Origin: Gaiellaceae bacterium
Lineage (GTDB): Bacteria > Actinomycetota > Thermoleophilia > Gaiellales > Gaiellaceae
Length of the DNA stretch: 33,884 bases
Assembly (NCBI GenBank): GCA_021323315.1
Contig: JAJTCQ010000012.1
Coordinates: 1 to 33,884 of the forward strand
Direction of reading: 5' to 3'
The notes beneath the pieces are model-generated. The model was not told the origin of the DNA, did not search any database, and saw only the letters and a list, made by a program, of their open reading frames with translations. The stretch's first letter is position 1. Each line of letters begins with the position of its first letter. The position numbers and the translations under genes were made by a program. Of this stretch, positions 9,453 to 17,670 are shown one piece after another.

Positions 9453-9799
9453 CGGTCCTCGAGCCGGACGACGTCGGTCAAGTGGTTCGTCGACACCTCG
9501 AGCACGAGCGTGTCCTCCAGTGCGGTGACGCGGTGCACGGTACGGGGGCGGAAGCGAAAGGCGTCACCCTTCGCGATCTCGACGTTCTCGAGCTCGCCTC
9601 CGACCTCGCCGAGCTCGAGGGTCGCGCGGCCCTCCTGCACCAGCCAGGACTCGTCCTTCACCTCGTGGTACTGGAGGCTGAGCGACTCCCCGGCGCGAAC
9701 GAAGAGGAGCTTGCCGACATAGTCCTCGGCCTCGGCCCACACGAGCTCCCAGCCCCAGGGCTTGTCGAGCTTGCGCGGGTTCGTGCGGGAGGCGCTCAC
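9422..9799 (-). CDS. Cupin-domain protein, phosphomannose isomerase type II-like
   Basis: A 125-aa single-domain cupin. The opening KPWGWELVWAEAEDYVGKLL and the metal-site region SLSLQYHEVKDESWLVQEG, followed by GDAFRFRPRTVHRVTAL, match the C-terminal isomerase domain of bifunctional mannose-1-phosphate guanylyltransferase/mannose-6-phosphate isomerases. Likely metal ligands are His and Glu in QYHEVKDE and His in TVHRV. GTG 9799 overlaps the stop of the upstream pyrophosphorylase gene as GTGA, implying coupled translation. The two genes may together supply the two activities that are fused in the type II enzymes. Family call good; isomerase activity is inferred. Confidence 0.85.
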   Translation of the reverse strand: MSASRTNPRKLDKPWGWELVWAEAEDYVGKLLFVRAGESLSLQYHEVKDESWLVQEGRATLELGEVGGELENVEIAKGDAFRFRPRTVHRVTALEDTLVLEVSTNHLTDVVRLEDRYGREGTSAP

Positions 9800-10911
9800 G
9801 TGAAGTGCAGCGCGTCGTCGGGGATCGTCTGGCCGGCTCCGACGCGGAGCCCGTGGTCGAGCACGTTGCCCTCCCCCACCTTCGCTCCCGGCCCGACGAC
9901 GGCGAGGTTGTGGAGCTGACAGCCCGCACCGAGCTCAGCTCCGTCACCGACCACTGAGCCGACGACGCTCGCCCCCTCGCCGATGCTCGTCCGTGCGCCG
10001 ACGACGGCGTTCTCGACCACTCCGCCACGCGCCAGTCGCGCCCCGGCACCGAGGACTGCAAGGCTGCCCAGTCGTGCGCCTTCCTCGACGACGGCGCCGG
10101 GTCCGACGTAGACGGGAGGCACCAGCTTGGCTCGCGGATGCACCTCGGCCGTGTCGTCGACCAGCGTGAAGTCGGCGCCGAGCGCGTCGCCCACCTGCGT
10201 CGAGAAGATCCGCTCGAGCACGTCGCGATGCGCCTGCAGGTACGACTCGGGAGTACCGACGTCGAGCCAGTAGCCCGGGAGGGCTATGCCGTAGACGGAG
10301 CCCTCGGCGGCGAGCGTCGGGAAGACCTCGCGTTCGATGGACACCGCTCGTCCCTCGGGGACGAGGTCCAGCACCTCGGGCTCGAGGACGTAGAGGCCGG
10401 CGTTGATGAGATCGGTGTCGATCTCCTCCGGCCGGGGCTTCTCGAGGAACGTCTCGACCCGGCCGTCGGCTGCCGTGCGGACGAGCCCGTACCGGCTCGG
10501 ATCGGCGACGGGCGTCAGCAGGATCGTCGCCTTCGCGCCCGTCGACCGGTGGAAGGCGATCATCTCCCCGAGGTCGGCCTCGCGCAGCGAGTCTCCGTTG
10601 AGCGCGAAGAAGCTGCCCTCGAGCGCGCGGCCGGCGAAGCCGATCGCGCCGCCCGTGCCGAGCGGCTCGTCCTCGATCGCGTACTCGAGCGCCATGCCGT
10701 CGTGCTCGTGGCCGAACGCGGCCTGGATCTGATCCGGGAGATAGCCGCACGAGACGATGGAGCGGGCCACGCCATGCCCAGCGAGGTGCTCGAACGTGTA
10801 CGCAAGGAGCGGCCGGTCGACCAGCGCGAGCATGTCCTTCCGCGTCCGGTCGGTGAGCGGGCGGAGCCTCGTGCCCTGTCCGCCCACGAGGATGACCGCC
10901 GGAAGCGTCAT
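9796..10911 (-). CDS. NDP-sugar pyrophosphorylase (sugar-1-phosphate nucleotidylyltransferase) with left-handed beta-helix
   Basis: A 371-aa cytosolic enzyme that activates a sugar-1-phosphate with an NTP. The catalytic half opens with LVGGQGTRLRPLT (8-20), has EDEPLGTGGAIG (80-91), the metal-binding Asp in LNGDSL (D107) and the sugar-binding LDVGTPESYLQAH. Residues 255-365 form hexapeptide repeats of a left-handed beta-helix (VGPGAVVEEGARLGSLAVLG and similar). This architecture is typical of mannose-1-phosphate guanylyltransferases and glucose-1-phosphate nucleotidylyltransferases. The adjacent cupin favours mannose-1-phosphate. ATG 10911 overlaps the UDP-glucose dehydrogenase stop as ATGA. 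The sugar and nucleotide cannot be decided from sequence alone. Confidence 0.92.
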   Translation of the reverse strand: MTLPAVILVGGQGTRLRPLTDRTRKDMLALVDRPLLAYTFEHLAGHGVARSIVSCGYLPDQIQAAFGHEHDGMALEYAIEDEPLGTGGAIGFAGRALEGSFFALNGDSLREADLGEMIAFHRSTGAKATILLTPVADPSRYGLVRTAADGRVETFLEKPRPEEIDTDLINAGLYVLEPEVLDLVPEGRAVSIEREVFPTLAAEGSVYGIALPGYWLDVGTPESYLQAHRDVLERIFSTQVGDALGADFTLVDDTAEVHPRAKLVPPVYVGPGAVVEEGARLGSLAVLGAGARLARGGVVENAVVGARTSIGEGASVVGSVVGDGAELGAGCQLHNLAVVGPGAKVGEGNVLDHGLRVGAGQTIPDDALHFT

Positions 10912-12185
10912 ACGACCGGGCGGCCCATGCCTTCGTAGACGAAGCCGAGCGCGCGCAGAGCCTCGGGATCGAGGTGGTTGCGCCCGTCGACGATCACATT
11001 GCCGCGCATCCGCTCTCGCGCGGCGGCCCAGTCGAGCTCGCGAAGCTCGGGCCATTCCGTGACGACCACAGCGCCGTCGGCGCCGTCGAGCGCCGCGAGC
11101 GCCGTCTCGGCGATCTCGACGCCGTGGAGGTGGGCGGCGCCGTTCGCAACGGGATCCCACGCTCTCACGTCGGCACCCTCGGAGAGGAGCCGGCCCGCGA
11201 GGACGAGGCTCGGAGCCTCGCGCATGTCATCCGTCCCCGGCTTGAACGCGAGCCCGAGGAGCGCGATACGCTTGCCGCGGAGGGGGCCGAGCCTCCGCTC
11301 GAGCTTCCCGATGACGCGCCGCTTCTGCAGCTCGTTCACCTCGATCACGGCATTGAGGAGCTGGAAGTTGTAGCCCGAGTTCGCCGCGAGCTGCTTGAGC
11401 GCAAGCGAATCCTTCGGGAAACACGAACCGCCGAAGCCGATGCCTGCGCGGAGGAAGGACGGACCGATACGGCGGTCGAGCCCTATTCCCTCGGCGACAG
11501 TGGTGACATCCGCGCCCGTGGCCTCGCAGACGTTCGCGATCTCGTTGATGAAGGAGATCCGCGTGACGAGGGCGGCATTGGCGGCGAGCTTCACCATCTC
11601 GGCCGACGGCACGTCACAGCGGACGATCGGCGCGTCGATTCCGTCGTGGAGGCGTTCGACCACGTCGCCGTCGGCGCCGTCGAAGGCGCCGACGACGATC
11701 CGATCGGGATGCATGAAGTCCTGGACCGCAGTCCCCTCCGCCGTGAACTCGGGGTTGGAGACGTAGCCGACGTTCGCGAGGCCGCGATCGTCGAGCCGAT
11801 GCCGGACCGCGCTGCCCGTGCCGACGGGCACGGTGCTCTTCATCGCGACCACGATGCGCTGGTCAACCGCAGGCAGTTCGTCGACGACCGTCCATACGGC
11901 CGAGAGGTCGGCGTCCCCCGAGTACGTCGGCGGCGTGCCGACCGCGATGTAGACGACGTCCGCACCTTCGACCGCCTCGGCCACGTCCGTGGTGAAGGTC
12001 AGCCGCTCCGCGTTCCGGGCGAGAATCTCGTCGAGCCCCGGCTCGTGGATCGGGACGACGCCGGCGCGCAACGCGTCGACCTTCGCCTCGACCACGTCGC
12101 GCACGACGACGTCGTGACCAAGCTCCGCGAAGCAGGCGCCGGTGACGAGGCCGACGTACCCCGCGCCGAAGACCGCGACCTTCAT
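10908..12185 (-). CDS. ugd: UDP-glucose 6-dehydrogenase
   Basis: Oxidises UDP-glucose to UDP-glucuronate with two NAD molecules, giving a precursor for acidic envelope polysaccharides. The 425-aa protein starts with the Rossmann loop VFGAGYVGL, has STVPVGTG (117-124), the Lys199 segment SAEMVKLAANAAL and the catalytic thiohemiacetal Cys255 in GFGGSCFPKD. The C-terminal domain has LLGLAFKPGTDDMREAPS, also canonical. ATG 12185 lies four bases after the LCP gene's stop. It is followed with overlap by the sugar nucleotidylyltransferase. The related GDP-mannose and UDP-N-acetylmannosamine dehydrogenases share these motifs; length and context favour UDP-glucose. Confidence 0.94.
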   Translation of the reverse strand: MKVAVFGAGYVGLVTGACFAELGHDVVVRDVVEAKVDALRAGVVPIHEPGLDEILARNAERLTFTTDVAEAVEGADVVYIAVGTPPTYSGDADLSAVWTVVDELPAVDQRIVVAMKSTVPVGTGSAVRHRLDDRGLANVGYVSNPEFTAEGTAVQDFMHPDRIVVGAFDGADGDVVERLHDGIDAPIVRCDVPSAEMVKLAANAALVTRISFINEIANVCEATGADVTTVAEGIGLDRRIGPSFLRAGIGFGGSCFPKDSLALKQLAANSGYNFQLLNAVIEVNELQKRRVIGKLERRLGPLRGKRIALLGLAFKPGTDDMREAPSLVLAGRLLSEGADVRAWDPVANGAAHLHGVEIAETALAALDGADGAVVVTEWPELRELDWAAARERMRGNVIVDGRNHLDPEALRALGFVYEGMGRPVV

Positions 12186-12189
12186 GTCG

Positions 12190-14124
12190 CTACTTCCTCT
12201 TCACGGAGCCGAGCGGCCTCAGGCCCTTGGCGATCGCGAGCATGGTCTCGTTCGAGATCCGGTCGAGCACGGTATTGACGACCCAGTAGTCGGCCTTCGG
12301 CGTGTTGAGCACGACCATGTGGAGCTTTGGTCCGTTGTAGTAGAGGTCGTACACGCGGCCGCCGATCCTGCGCGTGTGGCTCTTGTCCGCGAGCACGGGC
12401 GCGTCGTCCCAGTCGGTCATCTGCACGCCCCAGTATTCGTTCGAGCCCATGCGGTACACGAGGCGCACGGCCTTGTGCTTCTCACCCTCGTCGACCCAGT
12501 ACAGCCGCGCGGGCATCGTCGAGTCCGTCCACGAACTCCGCTCGATCACGGTCGGGACCATGAGCGGGAACGGGACGCGGTTGCGGCGCTCACGGAGCTC
12601 GTCCATCGCGGCGTTCGGCCCGTAGACGACATTCGGCCGCGCCCGCTTCGGTGTCTGGTCGATCGGCGCCGGGGCGAGGCTCCCGTGGAACGTCTGGCCC
12701 ACGACGACCGTCAGCATCGCGCCGTTCGCGAGCTGGGAGATCTCCCGCGGGAGCGGCTTCAGCTCGGCCGACGCAAAGAGATTCGCGACCTTCTGTCCGG
12801 CCTCTCGTGCGCCACGCCGCGCGCGGTCGAAATAGATCTGCGTCCGGAAGTAGTCGAAGCTCGGAGCATTGGCCGGGAGCCCGTTCGGCGGCGTCACGAC
12901 GTCGTACGAGCGGCGGCCGAGGAGATAGCCGGCGGTCGACGCCGAGCCGGTGACACCGTTGCCGTTCAGGACGGTGATCGTCGTCGCGCCCGGAGCAGGT
13001 GCCCGCGTCTTCCGCTTCTCGCCGAGCGCCACGGCCGTCGCCTTCTGGGACGACTCCACGTCCGGATGCGTGAACGTGTCGATCGCCCTCGTGACGTTCT
13101 CGGAGTCGGTCGTGAGGTCGAAGACGCCCTCGAGCCCCTCGATCCGCGTCTGGAACACGCGGCCACGCGGCAATCCGTATGCGAAGAGCGTGTACGAAAG
13201 GACCGTGCGCCCGTCGACGTCGACGCCGCCGCCCTGCGCGACCTCGACATTGTTGGTGATCGCGTCGACGACCTTCGGCAGCGCAACCGGCGCGAAGCTC
13301 TCCTGGATCTGACCCTTGAACGCCTTCACGAACTGCTGCTGGCGGGCGACCCGGTACAGGTCCGAGTCCGAGTGCCGGTAGCGCACGTAGTCGAGTGCCT
13401 GCCGACCGCTGAGCTGCTGGTACCCGGGAAACAGATTGATCGTCGCGTACCCGAACGGGCCGCCGCGATCGTTGAAGTACCGCCGGTCGACGTCGATCCA
13501 CGCGCCGTCGAGCCGGTCGACGATCTGGCGGAAGCCGCGGAAGTTGACCGTGATGAGGTAGTTGATCTGCTGACCGGTGAGCAGCCGGACGGTCTGCAGC
13601 GAGCCCTGCGGCCCGCACGTCGCGTAGGCGGCGTTGATCTTGTCGAAGAACGGCGTTCGCCCGGGGCAGCGGATCTCGACGCGCATGTCGCGGGGGAAGG
13701 AGAGGAGCGAGATCGAGTCGGTGGACGGGTCCGCGCGGACGAGCATGAGCGTGTCCGACCGGCCGGCCGTCCCTTCGCCCTTGCGGGCGTCGTACCCGAT
13801 GACGAGCGCGACGGCCGGCTGTCCGGGCAGCGCGACGTCGAGCTGCCGTGCGGCCTTGCGCACCTCGGGCGTCCGCGCGGCGACCGCGGCGACGGACTCG
13901 TGGAAGTAGAGGTAGGCGCCACCCGCGGTGCCGGTCGCAACGACGAGGCACGCGATCCCGAGCCACATCGCGATCTTCCCGACGAGGCCGAGCCGGGACC
14001 GAGACGACCCCTCCGGCTGCCGGTAGAAGCTCACGGGCGAGGAGACACCGGGCGGCAGAACCGCCTTCCCGTTTCCGTTCGGCGCGGCTCCGCGTCCCAA
14101 GCCTCGTTTCAGAGTGGTTCGCAT
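12190..14124 (-). CDS. LytR-CpsA-Psr (LCP) family envelope ligase with LytR_C and C-terminal extension
   Basis: LCP proteins are membrane-anchored enzymes that transfer polyprenyl-linked glycopolymers to peptidoglycan. The 644-aa protein has a cytoplasmic N-terminus, one membrane helix (about 48-70), then the extracellular LCP domain. Its signatures are GRSDTLMLV (121-129), SFPRD (142-146), DKINAAYA (161-168) and YVRYRHSDSDLYR near residue 240, which hold the catalytic Arg/Asp residues. A LytR_C domain follows (TTITVLNGNGVTGSAS onward, roughly 380-480). The last 150 residues are an additional soluble region (YWVDEGEKHKAVRLVYRMGS, then MTDWDDAPVL) that I do not recognise. It heads the polysaccharide block with ugd and the pyrophosphorylase. 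Two adjacent perfect palindromes lie just upstream. Confidence 0.92.
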   Translation of the reverse strand: MRTTLKRGLGRGAAPNGNGKAVLPPGVSSPVSFYRQPEGSSRSRLGLVGKIAMWLGIACLVVATGTAGGAYLYFHESVAAVAARTPEVRKAARQLDVALPGQPAVALVIGYDARKGEGTAGRSDTLMLVRADPSTDSISLLSFPRDMRVEIRCPGRTPFFDKINAAYATCGPQGSLQTVRLLTGQQINYLITVNFRGFRQIVDRLDGAWIDVDRRYFNDRGGPFGYATINLFPGYQQLSGRQALDYVRYRHSDSDLYRVARQQQFVKAFKGQIQESFAPVALPKVVDAITNNVEVAQGGGVDVDGRTVLSYTLFAYGLPRGRVFQTRIEGLEGVFDLTTDSENVTRAIDTFTHPDVESSQKATAVALGEKRKTRAPAPGATTITVLNGNGVTGSASTAGYLLGRRSYDVVTPPNGLPANAPSFDYFRTQIYFDRARRGAREAGQKVANLFASAELKPLPREISQLANGAMLTVVVGQTFHGSLAPAPIDQTPKRARPNVVYGPNAAMDELRERRNRVPFPLMVPTVIERSSWTDSTMPARLYWVDEGEKHKAVRLVYRMGSNEYWGVQMTDWDDAPVLADKSHTRRIGGRVYDLYYNGPKLHMVVLNTPKADYWVVNTVLDRISNETMLAIAKGLRPLGSVKRK

Positions 14125-14143
14125 GAAGGAGTCCGGTCAGTAC

Positions 14144-14170
14144 TGGCTGCTTTGAGTCTCAAAGCAGCCA
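14144..14170. promoter_or_regulatory. Perfect 27-bp palindrome upstream of the LCP gene
   Basis: Thirteen-base arms TGGCTGCTTTGAG and CTCAAAGCAGCCA flank a single central base. It lies 20 bp before the LCP start on the minus strand. There is no T-run on either side, so an operator for a dimeric regulator is more likely than an intrinsic terminator, although the RNA would fold into a stable hairpin. Confidence 0.55.
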
Positions 14171-14171
14171 T

Positions 14172-14190
14172 GAGCGCCTGCCAGGCGCTC
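14172..14190. promoter_or_regulatory. Second perfect palindrome abutting the first
   Basis: Nine-base arms GAGCGCCTG and CAGGCGCTC around one base, separated from the 27-bp palindrome by one base. Together they could be a tandem operator or a double hairpin that ends hisC transcription (stop at 14267). The rest of 14191-14266 shows no recognisable feature. Confidence 0.45.
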
Positions 14191-14266
14191 GACGGCGGAG
14201 GATAGCTCAGCGACAGGCCATGATTCCGGCCTGCGGCCCCCAATTCCTACGAGCCGCCGCGAACTC

Positions 14267-15394
14267 TTAACGGGCCGAGACGGCAGCGAGGTCGGCGAGC
14301 GCAGCGCCGAGCACCTGAATCTCGTCGGCCGTTCCGGCGGTGATCCGCAGAGCCTCCGGAGCGCCGAACGACGCGAGAGGGCGAACGATGACCCCGCGTC
14401 GAAGCAGCGCGTCGTTCATGGCCAGCGCGTCGTCGACGCGGACGAAGACGAAGTTCGCCACGGCGGGACCCGCGTGCTCGAGCCGCTGCTCGTAGAGCAC
14501 CGCCTCGAGCAGGGTCATCGCCTGCCGGTTGGAGGCGCGCCGCCGTTCGATCTCGGTCGCGCCGTCGAGGCTCGCCAGCGCCGCCTCCTGCCCCGCCGTG
14601 GTGACGTCGAACGCGCGGCGCACCTTTCCGATCGCAGTGACGACGTCCTCCGGGCCGATCCCGTAGCCGACGCGAAGCCCCGCGAGACCGTAGATCTTGG
14701 AGAAGGTCCGGAGGACGAGGACCCGATGTCCGGCCCCGAGGTAGTCCGCGACTCCGTCCGGATACTCGGCGTCGTCGATGTACTCGAAGTAGGCCTGGTC
14801 GAGGACGGTGAGCACGTGAGGCGGAACGCGCGCGAAGTACGCGTCGAGCTCGGCCCGGCCGTTCGTGGTGCCGGTGGGATTGTTCGGCGCCGCCACGAAA
14901 ACGAGCTTCGTCCTCGGCGTGATCGCGGCGAGGAGCGCGTCGAGGTCGATCCGGTCGGCGCGCAGCGGAACCCGTACCGGGATCGCGCCCAGCTTGAGCG
15001 GGTCGAGGACGTAGCTCGGAAACGACGGCCACCCCGTCACCACTTCGTCCCCGGGATCCAGAAGCGCCTGGCAGACGTAGCCGACGACCGCATCCGCGCC
15101 CGCGCAGACGGTGACCTGCTCGAAGCGGACGCCGCGACGCTCCGCGAGGGCGTTTCGCAGCCGCCACGCACCACCGTCGGGATAGCGATTCAGCTCGAGG
15201 GCGGCGCGGGCGATCGCGTCCTGCGCCTCGGGGAACGGCCCGTACGGACCCTCGTTCGAGGCGAGCTTGACGACGCGCTCCAGGCCGAGCTCGCGCTGGA
15301 CCTCCTCGACCGGCTTCCCCGGCTCGTACGGAACGAGCCCCGCGAGCGCGGGACGGATCAGCGACGCGTGGTCGCCGCCCTGCTCCTCGCTCAC
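14267..15394 (-). CDS. hisC: Histidinol-phosphate aminotransferase
   Basis: A PLP-dependent class I/II aminotransferase of 375 aa acting in histidine biosynthesis. Visible motifs are VKLASNEGPYGP (42-53), LNRYPDGG (68-75), APNNPTG (169-175), Asp199 for the pyridine nitrogen, and the Schiff-base Lys233 in TFSKIYGLAGLRVGYG. HisC is typically 350-370 aa, so length fits. GTG 15394 overlaps the stop of the small membrane protein gene as GTGA. No other his gene lies nearby. Some HisC-like enzymes instead transaminate aromatic amino acids, which remains possible. Confidence 0.92.
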   Translation of the reverse strand: MSEEQGGDHASLIRPALAGLVPYEPGKPVEEVQRELGLERVVKLASNEGPYGPFPEAQDAIARAALELNRYPDGGAWRLRNALAERRGVRFEQVTVCAGADAVVGYVCQALLDPGDEVVTGWPSFPSYVLDPLKLGAIPVRVPLRADRIDLDALLAAITPRTKLVFVAAPNNPTGTTNGRAELDAYFARVPPHVLTVLDQAYFEYIDDAEYPDGVADYLGAGHRVLVLRTFSKIYGLAGLRVGYGIGPEDVVTAIGKVRRAFDVTTAGQEAALASLDGATEIERRRASNRQAMTLLEAVLYEQRLEHAGPAVANFVFVRVDDALAMNDALLRRGVIVRPLASFGAPEALRITAGTADEIQVLGAALADLAAVSAR

Positions 15395-15663
15395 GTGGCC
15401 GGGACTGGCTCCGGTGCGGTGACGTACTCGCCGACGATCTCGGAGTCGCTCTCGAAGCTGGTGGCGCCCTCCGGGTCCCCCTGCCGTCGCTTGAGGACGA
15501 TGGCGAGGGCGGCGGCGAGCACGCCCGCCGAGACGAGCCCGAGCCCGACGTACGCGGCGACCTTCATCCCACTCCGGCGCTTGCGGCGCTTGTCGATCGA
15601 GCGCTGCAGCGCCTTCAGCGTGAGGTAGCCGACGGCCGCGTTTCTCCTGTTGTAGAAGCTCAT
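15391..15663 (-). CDS. Small single-pass membrane protein, 90 aa, unknown
   Basis: I do not recognise the family. The 90 residues comprise a basic amphipathic N-terminus (SIDKRRKRRSGMK around 22-34), one hydrophobic helix (about 35-57, AAYVGLGLVSAGVLAAALAI), and an acidic, flexible C-terminus ending APEPVPAT. The strongly basic stretch before the helix predicts the N-terminus is cytoplasmic. The start at ATG 15663 is the only ATG. Repeat copy B lies 15 bp upstream. It overlaps hisC by four bases, suggesting co-transcription, but no functional link to histidine synthesis is apparent. Confidence 0.75.
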   Translation of the reverse strand: MSFYNRRNAAVGYLTLKALQRSIDKRRKRRSGMKVAAYVGLGLVSAGVLAAALAIVLKRRQGDPEGATSFESDSEIVGEYVTAPEPVPAT

Positions 15664-15677
15664 GTGCTCAGACTAAC

Positions 15678-15744
15678 GCAAGACCGGAATCTGCTCGCGC
15701 AGATTTCGGTCGCGAGAATCCCTGAAGGCGTCCGCTTCGCGGCC
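15678..15744 (+). repeat. Dispersed palindromic repeat, copy B
   Basis: Opens with GCAAGACCGG like copy A. The hairpin arms are AATCTGC and GCAGATT around TCGC, closed by CCG/CGG. After GGTCGCG it continues into a tail (ATCCCTGA, then GGCGTCCGCTTCGCGGCC) that is almost identical to the tail of copy C. It fills most of the gap between lpdA and the small membrane protein gene. Confidence 0.75.
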
Positions 15745-15768
15745 CCGTGTCGGCGACCCGACTCCTGG

Positions 15769-17169
15769 CTACTTCCGTCTTGGCGGGAGGTGGATCGCGC
15801 GGTCGAGCGCCACGAGCCCGGCCTCCTTGATCGCTTCGGAGAGCGTCGGGTGCGGCGCCATCCCGTCGGCCACCGTCTCGATCGTCGCCTCCGCATCGAG
15901 CGCGACCACGGCGGCCTCGATCAGGTCGGTGGCATGCTGTCCGACGATCACGACGCCGACGAGCTCGCCGTAGGTCTTCTCGTGGATCGACTTCACCCAG
16001 CCGGCGGTCTCGCCGGTCATCACCGCGCGCGCGTTCGCCATCCACGGGAACCGGCCGACCGCGATGTTCTCGGCGCCGTACGTCTCGACCGCCTGCGCCT
16101 CGGTCAGCCCGACGCCGGCGATCTCGGGATCCGTGTAGATCGGCCGCGGCACGGCGGCGGCCTCCGGCATGGCCGCCTCGTGGCCCGTCGCGTTCTCGGC
16201 GGCGATCTCGCCCTCGCGGAACGCGGTGTGGGCGAGCTGCCAGTAGCCGGCGACGTCGCCCGCCGCGTAGATGTGTGGAACCGACGTGCGGCGGTGCGCG
16301 TCGGTCCCGATGCCAGCTCGCTGGTCGAACGTGACGCCGACCGCGTCGAGCCCGAGACCCTCGACGACGGGCGTGCGGCCGACGGACACGAGCATGAGGT
16401 CGCACTCGACGGTCTCTGCCTCGCCGAAGTGAACGGTCAGCGCCGACCCCGTGTCCTCGACCTTCGTGCACTGCTTCCCGAGGTGCACCACGATCCCGCG
16501 CCGCGCGAACGACTTGCGCAGCTCGCTCGTCGCGTCGGAGTCCTCCTGCGGGATCAGCGTGTCGAGCATCTCGATCATCGTCACCTCGGTGCCGAAGCGC
16601 TCGAAGATCGACGCGAACTCGCACCCGATGATCCCGCCGCCGAGGACGACGAGCCGTTTCGGGACCTCGGTCTGCGCGAGCAGGCCGGTCGAGTCGACGC
16701 AGCGCGGCGAGTCCAGCCCTGGGATCGGGGGCATGATCGGCTGCGAGCCGCTCGCGATGATCGCGTTCGAGAAGCTCAGCCCGAGGTCGCCCTTGTCGAA
16801 CGTCAGCGAGCGCGCGTCCTCGAAGCGGGCGTTGCCCTGGAACCACGTGACGTTGTTCGCCTTGAAGAGCGACGCGACGCCCCCGGTCATCTGCTTGACG
16901 ACGGCCGCCTTCCACTCGTTCGCGGTTGCGAAGTCGAGCTGCGGCTCGGCCGTGAGGACGCCGAGCTTGGGGTTGATCTCACGCGCGGCGTGGAGCGCGT
17001 GCGCGGTCGAGACCCAGGCCTTCGTCGGGATGCAGCCGACACGAAGGCACGTTCCGCCGAGCTCCGCCTCGCGCTCGACGCAGGCGACGCGGGCGCCCAG
17101 CTGTGCCGCCCGGATCGCCGCCGTGTAGCCCGCAGGGCCGCCGCCGAGGACGGCAACGTCGAATTCCAT
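15769..17169 (-). CDS. lpdA: Dihydrolipoyl dehydrogenase (E3)
   Basis: FAD flavoprotein that reoxidises dihydrolipoamide in 2-oxoacid dehydrogenase complexes. The 466-aa protein has the FAD loop VLGGGPAGYTAA (7-18), the redox-active disulfide C41/C46 in GGTCLRVGCIPTKA, the NAD loop VVLGGGIIGCEFASI, the FAD-binding IYAAGDVAG, and the active-site His440/Glu445 pair in HPTLSE near the C-terminus. ATG 17169 places the FAD loop correctly. It is the last gene of the E1alpha-E1beta-E2-GNAT-E3 set, 24 bp after the GNAT gene. All key residues are present. Confidence 0.96.
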   Translation of the reverse strand: MEFDVAVLGGGPAGYTAAIRAAQLGARVACVEREAELGGTCLRVGCIPTKAWVSTAHALHAAREINPKLGVLTAEPQLDFATANEWKAAVVKQMTGGVASLFKANNVTWFQGNARFEDARSLTFDKGDLGLSFSNAIIASGSQPIMPPIPGLDSPRCVDSTGLLAQTEVPKRLVVLGGGIIGCEFASIFERFGTEVTMIEMLDTLIPQEDSDATSELRKSFARRGIVVHLGKQCTKVEDTGSALTVHFGEAETVECDLMLVSVGRTPVVEGLGLDAVGVTFDQRAGIGTDAHRRTSVPHIYAAGDVAGYWQLAHTAFREGEIAAENATGHEAAMPEAAAVPRPIYTDPEIAGVGLTEAQAVETYGAENIAVGRFPWMANARAVMTGETAGWVKSIHEKTYGELVGVVIVGQHATDLIEAAVVALDAEATIETVADGMAPHPTLSEAIKEAGLVALDRAIHLPPRRK

Positions 17170-17193
17170 GACGGCGATCCTACCGAGGCAGGG

Positions 17194-17661
17194 TCAGAGC
17201 GCCCTGTGCATGGTCAGGCTGTGCTCGTCGCCGTTCTCGAGGACGGAGAAGCCGTGCTGCTCGTAGAAGGAGACGAGCGCCGGGTTCTCGCGCTCGACGC
17301 TCAGACTCAACGCCGCGTAGCCGTCGCTACGGGCTCGTTCGACGAGCGCCTCGAGGAGTGCCTCCCCGATCCCGCGCCCTCGCCGGTTGGGCACGACCGC
17401 GATCGCGAGCTCCGGTGTCTCCTCGTCGACGAACCCGTACCCCGGACTGTCGCGACGGAAGAGGCGATACCATGCCGCCCCCACCGGGAAGGCGTCGTCG
17501 ATCGCGATGAGCACCGTATCCCCCGGCCGGCCCCAGCCCTTCACGTACCGCGCCGCCGGGCCGGGCCCGTCACCGGGGTTCCGTTCACGCCAGTAGTAGG
17601 CGTGGTGGAGCATGTCGCGGAGGAACCTGACGTCCTGCCGACCGCCCCGCCGGATGACCAT
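17194..17661 (-). CDS. GNAT-family N-acetyltransferase
   Basis: A 155-aa acyl-CoA N-acyltransferase. The acetyl-CoA pyrophosphate loop is NRRGRGIGEALLEAL (motif A, about 93-107), preceded by the beta strand ELAIAVVP and followed by the motif B region PALVSFYEQHGFSVL. Substrate is unknown. It is inserted between the E2 and E3 genes with gaps of 9 and 24 bp, which is unusual for this operon type and could point to modification of a complex subunit or merely hitchhiking. No Shine-Dalgarno precedes ATG 17661; a TAGCCT hexamer six bases upstream, overlapping the E2 stop, would fit an internal leaderless start. Confidence 0.9.
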   Translation of the reverse strand: MVIRRGGRQDVRFLRDMLHHAYYWRERNPGDGPGPAARYVKGWGRPGDTVLIAIDDAFPVGAAWYRLFRRDSPGYGFVDEETPELAIAVVPNRRGRGIGEALLEALVERARSDGYAALSLSVERENPALVSFYEQHGFSVLENGDEHSLTMHRAL

Positions 17662-17670
17662 GCCAGGAGG

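Noticed and set aside
12142-14205. A 687-codon open frame on the plus strand over the LCP gene
   Set aside because: It is the antisense shadow of a complete LCP/LytR_C protein with membrane anchor and signature motifs.
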